64,000 nt of DNA. It comes from Actinoplanes sandaracinus (GTDB taxonomy: Bacteria; Actinomycetota; Actinomycetes; Mycobacteriales; Micromonosporaceae). Every line of letters begins with the position of its first letter. The stretch's first letter is position 1. The DNA lies in the NCBI RefSeq assembly GCF_030009775.1, contig NZ_JASCTH010000042.1, forward strand, positions 16,666 to 80,665, read 5' to 3'. The notes under the pieces were generated by a model that worked only from the letters and a program-made list of their open reading frames with translations, made no database searches and was not told where the DNA came from. A program made the translations under genes and the position numbers. Shown here in pieces: positions 1 through 8,672 of this stretch.

Positions 1-604
1 CGCTGCCGCCGGTCCGGTTCGCCAGCGATGCGGGCATCGCCGGGCTGGAGGCGTTGCAGGACACCTGGGACGAGGGCCCGGCCCGTGACGCCACCCGCCG
101 GCACCGGCCGGTGCCGGCCACCGATCTGAAGACGCGTTCTGGCAGCGGTGCTGGCCCCGGTTCACCCCGGCCGCCCTCGATGCCGGGGTGCGCTCGGTGT
201 ACGCGCTGCCATTGCACGCCGGCGGAACCCGCCACCACGGTGCCCTCACCGTCTACCGGCACACCTCGGGCAGGTGGGACGACACTCACCAGGACAACGT
301 CGAGACGTTCGCCACCGCGGCCACCGAACTACTCACCCTGCAACAGCGTGGCCTGGACCTCACCGGCGCGTTCAGCGACGCCCGCCGCGACGACAGCATC
401 CTGCTACTGGCCGCCGGCACACCACGGGGCCCCCGACCCGATCCCACTCTGCCGCTGATCCGCTGGTTCCAGCACGCCACCCTGCCCGCCGTCCGCACAC
501 ACCTGCACGCCGTCGCCACCCGCCACGGGCCGGCCCACGACCGGTACCGGTTCGTGCTGGCCGTCCACTATTCACCCCGGAACCACCCGCGTCCACGCAG
601 GTGA
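1..604 (+). pseudogene. GAF-domain protein, 5' incomplete and frameshifted
   Basis: This is the 3' part of a GAF sensor gene that runs in from beyond the window edge. Reading frame 3 from the first bases gives a GAF N-terminal stretch with the motif LQDTWDEGPARDA, typical of actinobacterial GAF proteins. At about nt 125-140 the similarity moves to frame 2, which continues with FTPAALDAGVRSVYALPLHAG and a TVYRHTSG strand, the second half of the same fold. Frame 2 has a stop at about nt 86, so no single frame carries the whole domain. About 90 residues of unrecognised sequence follow the GAF domain, and no ANTAR domain is visible. It is either a frameshifted pseudogene or a single-base sequencing error. 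Confidence 0.6.
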
Positions 605-621
605 CCCCGGTCATCACTCGT

Positions 622-1149
622 CTAGTGTTCGTGGTTGACGAGGCCGAACTGTTGATCGAGGTCGGCGTGGAAGGCCGGCGGGGTCACCGTGGAAGTCAGG
701 ATGAATTCGTAGGCGGCGTCGTCGGGTCCCTGGGCGAGGAGATGGCCTCGGATCTCTACCTCGTACCAGCCGGGCGGCACGGCGACGTGGCGGTGTTCGG
801 GGTGGTCAGGCGCCCAGGCGGTGAGGTGCCCGGCACCACACAGCAGCAGGGACCCGGTTTCGGTGCCCAGGACCCATCCGGGGGATGACAGCTGCGGGGT
901 GGTCCACGGCGAGCGGTCCGAGGCATGTCGAACGAGCACGGTGTAGTCGCCGGCGTCGACGCCCATGACAGGTATGGCGATGCCGTCGTGGGCGACGCGG
1001 TCGCCCTGCTCGGTCGTGGTGAACACGTCCAGCAGATTCGTGCCCTCGGTGTTGCCGCCGAGGGCGTGGTCGAGGCGGGCCGGGTCGAGCAGCACGAAGC
1101 CGAACAGCTCGGGAAAGCAGCCGGTGAACCGCGCGACGGGAAACACCAT
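622..1149 (-). CDS. Hypothetical protein, about 175 aa
   Basis: I do not recognise this family. The product is acidic, has no signal peptide or membrane segment, and reads as a soluble beta-rich protein, with stretches such as AVPPGWYEVEIRGH and DAAYEFILTSTV near the C-terminus. I chose the ATG before VFPVARFTG because the residues between an upstream GTG at 1194 and this ATG (RRRSSTV) look like leader sequence rather than protein. No good Shine-Dalgarno lies before either start. It is convergent with the broken GAF gene and divergent from the STAS-HATPase gene. Codon bias is consistent with a real gene. Confidence 0.6.
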   Translation of the reverse strand: MVFPVARFTGCFPELFGFVLLDPARLDHALGGNTEGTNLLDVFTTTEQGDRVAHDGIAIPVMGVDAGDYTVLVRHASDRSPWTTPQLSSPGWVLGTETGSLLLCGAGHLTAWAPDHPEHRHVAVPPGWYEVEIRGHLLAQGPDDAAYEFILTSTVTPPAFHADLDQQFGLVNHEH

Positions 1150-1292
1150 GGCGGTGACGGTAGACGACCGGCGCCGGACACGATCGCCCGCCACCTTGAA
1201 CCGCGCAAGGGGAAGGGTTCGATGTTCTCTTCTTTCCAGGCCACAAGAGGTTCAGTGTGAAGACAACGTGAATTCTCCACTCGGGCATGCGA

Positions 1293-1318
1293 GGGGATTG
1301 TTGCAGGGGATTGTTGCA
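1293..1318. repeat. Perfect 13-bp tandem direct repeat between divergent genes
   Basis: The 13-mer GGGGATTGTTGCA occurs twice back to back. It lies in the roughly 340-nt gap between the divergent hypothetical gene ending upstream and the STAS-HATPase gene. The gap is less GC-rich than its surroundings and also holds the AT-rich stretch CGTATTAATAGTGATC just after the repeat. A regulator-binding site or promoter element is plausible. I see no gene in the gap. Confidence 0.5.
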
Positions 1319-1491
1319 CGTATTAATAGTGATCTCAGACGTGCTCCATACTCGATGACAATGAGATTCCGCGGCCATGGGACTCGGATGCCGGCGGCTG
1401 AATACCCGATCGAGAGATTGTGCCTTGATAGGTGTCGCCGTTCGGGGCGACGATGGAGTGTCAGACTGCCCGACGAGGCGAAGGCATCCGT

Positions 1492-2280
1492 ATGGAGCAT
1501 CCCGTGCACGTCGAACTCACGGCGCCGGACACGGTCAGGATCGTACTCACCGGGCCGGTGATCCTGGTGCGGCACGGCGAGGTACTGGCGCTGGTCGAGC
1601 GGGCGTGGAAAGCGGATCCCGTCACGCAGGTGTTCGTCGACCTGAGCGAGGTCACGTCGCTGGACTCGTCCGGAGTCGCACTGCTGCTCCTGATACGCCG
1701 CCGCGTGCTTCGTGCCGGCAAGGCGTTCCGCCTGCACGGGGCGCGCCCCGAGGTGCGTCGGCACCTGGACCTGGCAGGCCTGACCATGTTGTTCGGATTG
1801 CCGCCGCTGAACGATGCCGGCCGCTCGGACGCCGGTCACCGGACCGCGGATACGTCCGAAGGAACGGGAAGCAGCGCCGAGGCCGTGGTCGAGATCCTCG
1901 CCGAACCGTTCGACCGTGCCGGAATAAGACTCGTCCGGCAACGACTGTCCAGTTACGCCGCCAGCTGCGGAATATCCGAGCAGGAACAGTACAAGCTGGT
2001 GCTCGCCGCGTCAGAGATCATGGCCAACGCGGTGCTTCACGGTGGGGGGTCCGGCCGCATCACTGCCAGCCGCCGGGGCGACCGTCTATGCCTGGAGGTC
2101 GTCGACCACGGCCCGGGCATCCCGCGCCACTATCTGGGTGAACGCCCCCGACCGCGCCCGGGCCGCATCGGTAGCTCCGGCCTGTGGCTGGCCGATCAGA
2201 TATGTGAGCGCGTCGACATCGACACCGGGCGCGACGGCACCACGGTGCGGCTGGTCTTCGTTCTGTCCACGATCGACTAG
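1492..2280 (+). CDS. STAS-HATPase fusion: anti-sigma antagonist joined to anti-sigma kinase
   Basis: Two domains of the partner-switching system lie in one chain. Residues about 1-105 form a STAS domain with the DLSEVTSLDSSGVALLLL segment, whose DSSG serine is the usual phosphorylation site of RsbV/SpoIIAA proteins. Residues about 130-262 form a GHKL ATPase of the RsbW type, with N-box LAASEIMANAVLHGG, D-box DHGPGIP and a GSSGLWLADQI G2 box. I chose the ATG before EHPVHVELTA, which has a GAAGG-like site ahead; an ATG at 1453 and a GTG at 1432 are in frame. The SpoIIE phosphatase gene follows after 13 nt, so the two are probably co-transcribed and could form a kinase-phosphatase switch. The partner sigma factor is not in this window. 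Confidence 0.85.
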   Translation: MEHPVHVELTAPDTVRIVLTGPVILVRHGEVLALVERAWKADPVTQVFVDLSEVTSLDSSGVALLLLIRRRVLRAGKAFRLHGARPEVRRHLDLAGLTMLFGLPPLNDAGRSDAGHRTADTSEGTGSSAEAVVEILAEPFDRAGIRLVRQRLSSYAASCGISEQEQYKLVLAASEIMANAVLHGGGSGRITASRRGDRLCLEVVDHGPGIPRHYLGERPRPRPGRIGSSGLWLADQICERVDIDTGRDGTTVRLVFVLSTID

Positions 2281-2293
2281 GGCGGGTCCCGCC

Positions 2294-3601
2294 ATGGACC
2301 GAGCCCTTGACGACATGACGAACAACGGCGGCGCCGCGGCACGAGAGCTCACGCCGCCGGACCTGCTCATGGCGGCCTACCGGACACTGGGCGGAACGCT
2401 CAACCTGCACCGCAACGCCGCTGCCGCCGTCCGGCTCGCCGTGCCTTCACTGGCCCGGGTGGCGGTACTGGTGCTCGCCGCCGACCGGCAGCAGGCGCAG
2501 TGGTGGATGGCGGGCCACCGGCCGGCGGCTCACCCACCGGATCACGAGAGCTACGGCGCTGTGGCCTGCTTGCCGAGCTGGATCGGGCGCATCCTCGCCG
2601 ACGCGATCGGTGTCAAGGCGCACCCCGTGCCGAGTGGACGACGGTTCCTGCCTGACGGTACCGAGCACGACGGCCACGGAATGGTCGTGACGTTGTCGTG
2701 CGCATACCAGTGCCAGGGTGTGTTGGTGCTGCTGAGAGACGTTCGGCAGGAGACTTTCGCTGATGCCCATCAGTCGGTCGCGGTGGAGTTCGCCGCAGCT
2801 GTCAGCCGTGCCGTGACCGCGGCGATGCTCTATCGCGACCAGGTTCAGGTTGCCGACACACTGCGTGCCGCGCTGATGCCCACTCCGTTGCCGTACGTCG
2901 CGGGCATCGAGCTCGCGGCGTCGTACCGGCCGGCGCGCGAGGCGCTTCGTATCGGCGGTGACATCGTTCATGTCGAGCCCCTTGCCGAAGGGAGCGCGCT
3001 CTGTGTCCTTGGCGACGTGTGCGGTAAGGGCATCGACGCGGCGGTGGCCGGCAACCGTCTGCGACAGTCCCTCCGAGTCCTTCACCGGGTCACTCGCCAG
3101 CCTCTGGACATGCTGAACCTGTTGAATGACGCGACCTTCGATCCCGACACGGCAGAAGCGACTCAGTTCACCACAGTGATCATCGGCGTGGTACGGGCGA
3201 TACCCGGGGGAGGCGCTCTGTTGCGCCTGGCGGCAGGCGGTCACCCAGCTCCGCTGGTGGTGCGGCGGACCGGCACGGTACAGCGAGTGCACATCGGCGG
3301 CATGATGCTCGGAGCCGAATGCCCCGCGACGTTCGCCGAGGCGGTAATCTGGCTTGCCCCGGGGGAGAGCTGCGTTCTGTACACCGACGGAGTGATCGAT
3401 GCCGAGGGCGGGCCCCGGGGAGAGGCCTTCGGCCAGAACCGCCTCGTCGCGCTCCTGGCCGAGTACGCCGGCATGCCCGCCGCTCTGGTGGCGGAACGGA
3501 TCGATCAACGCACGGACGACTGGTTGAACAGGGCCGACCATGACGACATCGCGGTGCTCGTCCTGAGGGCGCCTCAGCCGTTCGAGGCGTCACCGCACTG
3601 A
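2294..3601 (+). CDS. SpoIIE/RsbU-type PP2C serine phosphatase with N-terminal GAF-like sensor
   Basis: The product (435 aa) should dephosphorylate a STAS-domain protein. Residues about 1-190 look like a degenerate GAF sensor. The phosphatase domain spans about 195-430, with the metal-site motifs GGDIVHV (usually GGDWYD), GDVCGKG and AAGGHPAP, then LYTDGVIDA and the terminal DDIAVLVL. The aspartates expected to hold the two metals are present, so it should be active. The ATG before DRALDDMTNN is 13 nt after the STAS-HATPase stop; the open frame extends further upstream only through the coding region of that neighbour. It is the natural opponent of the HATPase kinase domain encoded next door. 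Confidence 0.88.
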   Translation: MDRALDDMTNNGGAAARELTPPDLLMAAYRTLGGTLNLHRNAAAAVRLAVPSLARVAVLVLAADRQQAQWWMAGHRPAAHPPDHESYGAVACLPSWIGRILADAIGVKAHPVPSGRRFLPDGTEHDGHGMVVTLSCAYQCQGVLVLLRDVRQETFADAHQSVAVEFAAAVSRAVTAAMLYRDQVQVADTLRAALMPTPLPYVAGIELAASYRPAREALRIGGDIVHVEPLAEGSALCVLGDVCGKGIDAAVAGNRLRQSLRVLHRVTRQPLDMLNLLNDATFDPDTAEATQFTTVIIGVVRAIPGGGALLRLAAGGHPAPLVVRRTGTVQRVHIGGMMLGAECPATFAEAVIWLAPGESCVLYTDGVIDAEGGPRGEAFGQNRLVALLAEYAGMPAALVAERIDQRTDDWLNRADHDDIAVLVLRAPQPFEASPH

Positions 3602-3936
3602 ACGTCGTCGCGGTATCGGGCGTCGCTCTCGGCCGTGAATGTTTCCAAACAATTGCAGATTTGTTAGCTGGTTCCAACGTTGAAGAAATTTGCAAAAATT
3701 GCGCGCCATCCTTGCTCATTTGTGACATCGAGTGCAAGGCTTTCCAGTGCGAGTTTCGGCTGGGACGGCCGACGCTGCGCGCTAGGCACTTGGTTGTATC
3801 GCCCCGTCTGCGATCACTGAGGAGCGTGCGCCATGGAGCGCATCCACTATTCAGGGTCCCCGCTACGGCGCAGCCATCGGTGTCCGCACCCGGCCGCTGG
3901 CATAGCAGGCTCTCCGCCAGTCGCAGAGAGCGCCTC
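3602..3936. other. 335-nt intergenic region with an AT-rich core
   Basis: I see no supported gene here. About nt 3636-3730 is strikingly AT-rich for this genome, with runs such as GTTTCCAAACAATTGC and GAAATTTGCAAAAATTGC and several ATTTG/CAAAT-type repeats in both orientations. Such an AT-rich patch ahead of an anti-sigma-type gene is a good place for a regulated promoter, but I cannot assign a specific sigma-factor consensus. Confidence 0.4.
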
Positions 3937-4758
3937 ATGAGCTACTGGGCTGTGGGCCGGCCCTGTGCAACCGAGTTCGACCTGCTGTGCAGTGTGGTGG
4001 CGGACGAGACCACGGCGGTCCTGGAGCTGACGGTCGACGGTTGCTGGGCGCGCCGGCGGGAACGGTTGACAAGGCCGGTGCTGGATACGTGCCTGGCCGG
4101 GCATCCGGCCGGGGTTCTGCTGGACCTGCGTCACCTCAAGGATCCGGCGGCGTGCAGTGGGTCGCTGTGGTTGACCGCGGCTTCCGGAGGTGACCGGATG
4201 CGGCCACCGGTGCCGATAGCGGCATGCCTGCCTGCGGCGACATCCCTGGCCGGCAAACTGACGCGACGGAGCGCGCGTCGCCGTATGCCGGTGTTCGCCG
4301 CCCTGGCCGACGCGCGTGCCGCGCTGGCCGGCCGTCGACCGCCGACCGATCAACTGCATTTCGGGATCTCTCCCACGACATTGTCCGCGGTCTCCTGCCG
4401 CCGGGCCGCCGACGAGGCATGCCGAGCGTGGCGCCTGCCGCAGCTACGCGATCGAGCCCGGCTCCTGCTGTCCGAACTGATCGCCAATGCTGTCGAGCAC
4501 GCGGGCACCCGCATCGAGGTGACGATCTCGCGACTCGGCCCGGCTCCTCGCGGAACACTGTGCCGCAGCGCGGGCCTCCGCCTGGTGGTCTGCGACGAGA
4601 GTCCCCAGATACCGACGGTGCGTCATCTCGGAACCGACGGAGCGGAGCGAGAGCTTCTGACACGCGGTCTGGGATTACGCATCGTCGATGCGGCCGCCGA
4701 CGCCTGGGGTGTGCTCCCCACCCGCTGCGGCAAAATGATCTGGGCCATCGTTCGGTGA
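3937..4758 (+). CDS. STAS-like plus HATPase anti-sigma regulatory protein
   Basis: This 273-residue protein repeats the layout of the gene at 1.5 kb in more divergent form. Residues about 15-120 resemble a STAS domain (ETTAVLELTVDG, GVLLDLRHLKD) without a clear phosphorylatable DSSG. Residues about 140-270 form a GHKL ATPase with N-box RLLLSELIANAVEHAG and a G box GLGLRIVDAAADAWG. It probably binds and phosphorylates a partner-switching protein. The ATG before SYWAVGRP was chosen because of the AGAGAG just upstream; the open frame extends to 3661 but that leader has no domain content. The 3' end overlaps the convergent small membrane protein gene by 84 nt. Confidence 0.75.
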   Translation: MSYWAVGRPCATEFDLLCSVVADETTAVLELTVDGCWARRRERLTRPVLDTCLAGHPAGVLLDLRHLKDPAACSGSLWLTAASGGDRMRPPVPIAACLPAATSLAGKLTRRSARRRMPVFAALADARAALAGRRPPTDQLHFGISPTTLSAVSCRRAADEACRAWRLPQLRDRARLLLSELIANAVEHAGTRIEVTISRLGPAPRGTLCRSAGLRLVVCDESPQIPTVRHLGTDGAERELLTRGLGLRIVDAAADAWGVLPTRCGKMIWAIVR

Positions 4759-4974
4759 CGGCATGGCGGTCAGAACCCCGTCACGGGACAGCGCCATGAC
4801 GGTTCCGATGGGTCGCCGGCCGGCTCGTGCCAGCACGACGATCCACGTCGTCAGGAGGACCGCGATGGCGGCGCAGGCAACGATCGCGTAGTACGGCACA
4901 CGGACGGCCAGGATCGATGCGGCCAGGGCGGAACAGAGGCAGCCGAAGACCAGGCTGGGTCGACGATTTCGCAC
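4675..4974 (-). CDS. Small two-TM membrane protein
   Basis: The predicted 99-residue product has two hydrophobic segments, SLVFGCLCSALAASILAV and YYAIVACAAIAVLLTTWIVV, and a polar C-terminal tail. I do not recognise a family. A GTG start preceded by GAGGAG at good spacing supports it. The C-terminal 28 codons lie antisense to the end of the anti-sigma-type gene, and the tail (SPNDGPDHFAAAGGEH) may be non-conserved. It sits just downstream of the ABC exporter pair on the same strand. Confidence 0.5.
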   Translation of the reverse strand: MRNRRPSLVFGCLCSALAASILAVRVPYYAIVACAAIAVLLTTWIVVLARAGRRPIGTVMALSRDGVLTAMPSPNDGPDHFAAAGGEHTPGVGGRIDDA

Positions 4975-5011
4975 ACGTACTCCTCGGGTGTCGGTGAAGG
5001 ATTTGTCCGGG

Positions 5012-6646
5012 TCAGGAGCGCAGGTCGCGCCGGCGATAGCCAGCCACGCCGCCACCGGCCAGGAGGGCGGCCAGGCCGAGCATCACCGCCGTGGCGGCCC
5101 AGTCCGGGCCGGTGAGGGGGACGGGCGCGAGATGCGCGAAGGGGGAGAGCTCACGCAGCCACTGCGGTGCGGCGACGCTGTCGGCGATCACCAGCAACAG
5201 GAAGCCCCCGGTCGCGGGCAGCCCGCCGGCCACACCCACCCAGCCGGGCGCCCAGCCGGTGGCGAAAGCGGCCGCACCCACGCTGAGCAGCACGATCGGC
5301 AGGATGTTCCACACGCCGTGCAGGGCCGCCACCAAGGGGAGGTCCCCGCCGATCGCCGCGACACCGGCCCAGGTCGCCAGCCCGGCGACGGTGACCAGGA
5401 CGGCGGCGGCCGCCGCCGTCGCGGCGAGGTCAACGCCGAGCAGCCGGGTACGGCTGACCGGCGCCGCCGCCAGCAGGCTCATCCGCCGGTCGGTCTCCGC
5501 GCTCACGAACGCCGCCATCCGCACCGCGGCGAACCCGCCGGCCGGCATGGCGAGGATCGCGAACAGGGTCGCCACGAACCCGGCGACGCTGCCGAGCCCG
5601 GCGAATCCGGCGCGGGCGGCCTCGTTCGCCAGGACCGGGTTGTCGGCCAGGAACTCCGTCACGGAGACCGTGGTCACCCCGATCAGCAGGAAGTAGGCGC
5701 CGACACCGAGGACCCAGCCGGTCAGCGGCCGCAGCGTGCGGCGGATCGCGAACAGTTCGACGCTGCCGAGCAGCCTCAGCCGGGCACGGCGACCGGATGC
5801 CGCCGCGATCAGCCCGCCGCGCACCTCCCGCCGGCCCGCTGCGGCCGGTACGGCCACGGCGACAACCGCGACGGCCGCGAGCAGAACCAGCAGCGGTACG
5901 GCCCGGTCCTGGACGTAGGGGCCGCTGAGGGCCAGGAGCCCGAACGGCGACAGCCAGCGCAGCCAGCCCAGTTCGGTGATGCCGTCGCCGATCATGCGGG
6001 CCAGCAGCGAGACCCCGAGCACCGCGACCGCCGAGCCGGTGGCCGGGGCCCGGGTGGCGAAGACCTGTGCGGTGAACGCGGCCACGGCGGCGAAGAACAG
6101 CCCGAGCAGCCCGGTGCCGATCCCGTGCACCAGCGCGCCGGTCAGTGGGGTGCCGGCTCCCAGCAGCACGCCCGTGATGCCGCAGCCGGTGGCGGCGGGA
6201 ACGAGCATGACGACGGCCAGGTGGCGCACGACGGTGTGGCGCAACGCGATCCGGCCGGACAGCAGGACATCCCACCGGCCGGCGTCCTCCTCGCCGCGGG
6301 TGATGCGGGTGGTGGCCAGGATCGACCAGGCCGCCAGCAGTACGGCGGTGACGGTGCCGACCCGCCACACCGTGAACCCGCCCGCGGTGTCCAGACCCGC
6401 CGGAGTGCCGAACAGGGTGCGGATCGCAGGGTTCCCGGCGAGAGCCGCCAGGCTGCCGGCGGCGGCCGGATCCGCCATCACCCGCGCGTAGGTGGCCGCG
6501 ACGAGCGCGGTCATCCCGGCGGCGAGAACGGCGACGATCGGCCCGGTACGGCGGATCTGCCGAATCGCCAGGCCGGTGACCGCCCGCCCCGGTGCGGGTG
6601 GAACCGGCAGGCCGGTGGCCGTGGGCGAGAGGGCGGTGGCGCTCAT
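5012..6646 (-). CDS. ABC exporter permease (ABC-2 type, two-half)
   Basis: This 544-residue protein is the membrane half of an exporter, with about twelve hydrophobic segments in two similar halves. The first runs from RQIRRTGPIVAVLAAGM to about residue 260, and the second restarts at LFAIRRTLRPLTGWVLGVGAYFLL. The repeated SVTEF/RVMAD-type periplasmic loop and the ETDRRMSLLAAAPVSR cytoplasmic helix are typical of actinobacterial exporter permeases annotated for antibiotic export. Its ATG overlaps the stop of the upstream ATPase gene by 4 nt, so the two are translationally coupled. The substrate cannot be read from sequence. Confidence 0.85.
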   Translation of the reverse strand: MSATALSPTATGLPVPPAPGRAVTGLAIRQIRRTGPIVAVLAAGMTALVAATYARVMADPAAAGSLAALAGNPAIRTLFGTPAGLDTAGGFTVWRVGTVTAVLLAAWSILATTRITRGEEDAGRWDVLLSGRIALRHTVVRHLAVVMLVPAATGCGITGVLLGAGTPLTGALVHGIGTGLLGLFFAAVAAFTAQVFATRAPATGSAVAVLGVSLLARMIGDGITELGWLRWLSPFGLLALSGPYVQDRAVPLLVLLAAVAVVAVAVPAAAGRREVRGGLIAAASGRRARLRLLGSVELFAIRRTLRPLTGWVLGVGAYFLLIGVTTVSVTEFLADNPVLANEAARAGFAGLGSVAGFVATLFAILAMPAGGFAAVRMAAFVSAETDRRMSLLAAAPVSRTRLLGVDLAATAAAAAVLVTVAGLATWAGVAAIGGDLPLVAALHGVWNILPIVLLSVGAAAFATGWAPGWVGVAGGLPATGGFLLLVIADSVAAPQWLRELSPFAHLAPVPLTGPDWAATAVMLGLAALLAGGGVAGYRRRDLRS

Positions 6647-7536
6647 CGGGCCGTCTCCGTCCCGTAGTAGTCGAGGAAGATCTCCTCAAGACTCGGTTCC
6701 CGTACGGCCAGAGCGGTCACGTCGGCGGCGGCGAGAGCCAGCAGAGCCGGTGCGGGCGGGCCGGCGAGACTGAACCGCAGCCGCCCGTCGCCGGCGGATT
6801 CGACCGCCTCGATGCCGGGAACGGCCGACAACTGTGGCGCGGTCCCGGTGTAGGAGACGGTCACCTCGCAGCGGTGCAGGCCCCGCAGCCGGCCGATCGT
6901 GGCGACCTCGGCCAGGCGGCCGGCGCGCAGGATGCCGACCCGATCGCAGACGGCCTCGACCTCGGCGAGTTGGTGGGAGCTGAGGAAGACGGTCTGGCCA
7001 CGGTCGCGCGCGGAGCCGACAGCGGTACGGAACTCGCGTTCCATCAACGGGTCCAGCCCGCTGGTCGGCTCGTCGAGCACGAGCAGCGGCGCCCGGGTGG
7101 CGAACGCGGCGATCAGGGCGACCTTCTGCCGGTTGCCGGTCGAGTAGGTACGGGCCGGTTTCGACGGATCGAGGGCGAACCGTTCGATCAGCTCATCCCG
7201 GTAGGCGGTGTCGGTACCCCGTCCGGTCCGGGCCTGCAGGTGCAGGATCTCCGCCCCGGTCAACTGCGGCCACAACGCCACATCGGCCGGTACGTAGGCC
7301 AGTGAGGCATGGGCGCGGGTCACGTCCCCGGCGTCGGTCCCGAACACCTCCGCGTGCCCGGCGCTGGGGCGGGCCAGGCCGAGCAGCAGCCGGATGGTGG
7401 TGGATTTGCCGGCGCCGTTGGGGCCGAGGAACCCGAACACCTCACCCGGCTCGACATCCAGGTTCAGGTGATCAAGGGCGGTCAGGCGGCCATACCGCTT
7501 CGTCAGTTCAACAGCGCGCAGCGCGGGAACGCTCAT
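6643..7536 (-). CDS. ABC transporter ATP-binding protein
   Basis: This 297-residue ATPase drives the adjacent permease. It shows Walker A GPNGAGKSTT, the Q-loop region, the signature region as YSTGNRQKVALIAAF (slightly altered from LSGGQ), Walker B LLVLDEPTSGLDP and the H-loop LSSHQL. The C-terminal roughly 70 residues form the extra domain of the DrrA-like export subfamily. I chose the ATG before SVPALRAVELTKRYG, which has an AGGACC site upstream; the longer frame to 7596 adds an unlikely leader. The serine of the signature motif is replaced by threonine-glycine (STGNRQ), common in this subfamily. Confidence 0.9.
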   Translation of the reverse strand: MSVPALRAVELTKRYGRLTALDHLNLDVEPGEVFGFLGPNGAGKSTTIRLLLGLARPSAGHAEVFGTDAGDVTRAHASLAYVPADVALWPQLTGAEILHLQARTGRGTDTAYRDELIERFALDPSKPARTYSTGNRQKVALIAAFATRAPLLVLDEPTSGLDPLMEREFRTAVGSARDRGQTVFLSSHQLAEVEAVCDRVGILRAGRLAEVATIGRLRGLHRCEVTVSYTGTAPQLSAVPGIEAVESAGDGRLRFSLAGPPAPALLALAAADVTALAVREPSLEEIFLDYYGTETAR

Positions 7537-7719
7537 CGCGGGAGGTCCTTCCGGTCGACGTGGTTCTATGACCGCCGACCAGACTTCCCGGCACACCTGT
7601 CGCCCACCGTACTCGCGCCCGTACCCGGAGGGAAGCCCACCGGACGGCCGACGCCCCCGCTGGGGTCCTGTCCGTGCACGCCTGTGGACGTGTTGAGGTG
7701 CGTGTGCTCGGATTGTCGA

Positions 7720-8166
7720 ATGCGCTTCGACGTCGACACGAAGGCCTCACCGGAGCAGGTGCGCCGCGCCCTCACCGACTTCACCGGCCGCCGGCTGCAG
7801 ATATGGAACCGCACACTCGACCCGAAGACCTACGAGGTACGCGAGCAGGGCGACACCTGGGCGGTCGCCCGGGAAGGGACTCCTGGATCACCCTTCTGGG
7901 TCGTCGCCCGCTACGACTGGTCTGACGCCGCCGTGATCCGCTGGACGGTCGTGGAGAGCAGCTACGGGGGAGGGGGCGACGGTTTCGTACGGATCATGTC
8001 AGAAGGCGAAGGAGGCACCCGGCTTCACGCGGAGTGGACCACTACCGGAGCCCGCATCTCGCAACGGCCGCTGCTGTTCCTGCTGCATCATGGCCCGGCG
8101 GGCCGGCTGATCTCGCGGCTGTGGGCTTCTGCGCTGGACCGATACGCCGAGGATGATCGGCGCTGA
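7720..8166 (+). CDS. SRPBCC-fold (polyketide cyclase/START-like) protein
   Basis: The 148-residue product looks like a single START-like ligand-binding domain: an N-terminal strand and helix RFDVDTKASPEQVRRALTDF, central strands TWAVAREGTPGSPFWVVARYDW and IRWTVVESSY, and a long C-terminal helix GRLISRLWASALDRYAEDD. Such proteins bind or modify hydrophobic ligands; no catalytic residues can be named. The ATG follows CGGATTGTCGA, a weak ribosome site. Its last codons lie opposite the tail of the amidohydrolase pseudogene. Confidence 0.75.
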   Translation: MRFDVDTKASPEQVRRALTDFTGRRLQIWNRTLDPKTYEVREQGDTWAVAREGTPGSPFWVVARYDWSDAAVIRWTVVESSYGGGGDGFVRIMSEGEGGTRLHAEWTTTGARISQRPLLFLLHHGPAGRLISRLWASALDRYAEDDRR

Positions 8167-8620
8167 CGAAGCTTCCGGCGGCCACCAGAGCCCGAATCTC
8201 GTGAGCGATGCCACCGTGCGGCCGCGAGTCCGTACCGGCCAGCACGGTCACCCCCGCCTCGACGGCGACCGCGCCACCCGCCGCATGCTGCGAGTGCACC
8301 GCCAGGCGCCCGCCGACCGCATGCACGCGTGTGACCGCATCGCGCAGCACGTCCACCGGCAGGATGTCGTCGCCGGGCTTCCAGTCGATCACCACTTTGG
8401 CCCAGCCGGTGCGGGCGGCCTGCTCGGCTGCGACGGCCGGCAGGTCGGCCGGCTCGGGACGACGGCCCCAGCCCGGCATGAACTGTCCCTGCTGAGCGAG
8501 CCAGGGGCCGGCGTGGAAAGCTCGCGGGCTTTCGTCGGGAAGACCGAAGCCGCGGACTCGTAACACTGCCACCACACCATCCCGCACCGCATCCCGCCCC
8601 CATGGGCAGGCAGCCAGCAT
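8042..8620 (-). pseudogene. Amidohydrolase remnant, truncated at both ends with internal deletion
   Basis: The reading frame holds unmistakable pieces of an imidazolonepropionase-like amidohydrolase. These are LRVRGFGLPDESPRAFHAGP, FMPGWGRRPEPADLP, a WAKVVIDWKPGDD strand and a metal-ligand region RLAVHSQHAAGGAVAVEAGV. That last piece joins directly to VLAGTDSRPHGGIAHEIRAL, which normally lies more than 100 residues later. The N-terminal metal site, the middle of the barrel (including the SIEHG segment) and the C-terminus are missing. It overlaps the 3' end of the convergent SRPBCC gene. It is a decayed gene and should encode no active enzyme. Confidence 0.75.
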
Positions 8621-8672
8621 GCCATCTCGTCAACGTCTCGAACGGCGTGGCCGGCTCGCAGGCCGGGCGGAC

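Noticed and set aside
4988..6667. Long plus-strand open frame across the ABC permease gene
   Set aside because: It is the antisense shadow of a clear membrane protein; its composition (H, G, R, Q, E rich) is what GC-rich antisense gives. The same holds for the long frames opposite the P-type ATPase, GH63, LuxR and DUF2252 genes.
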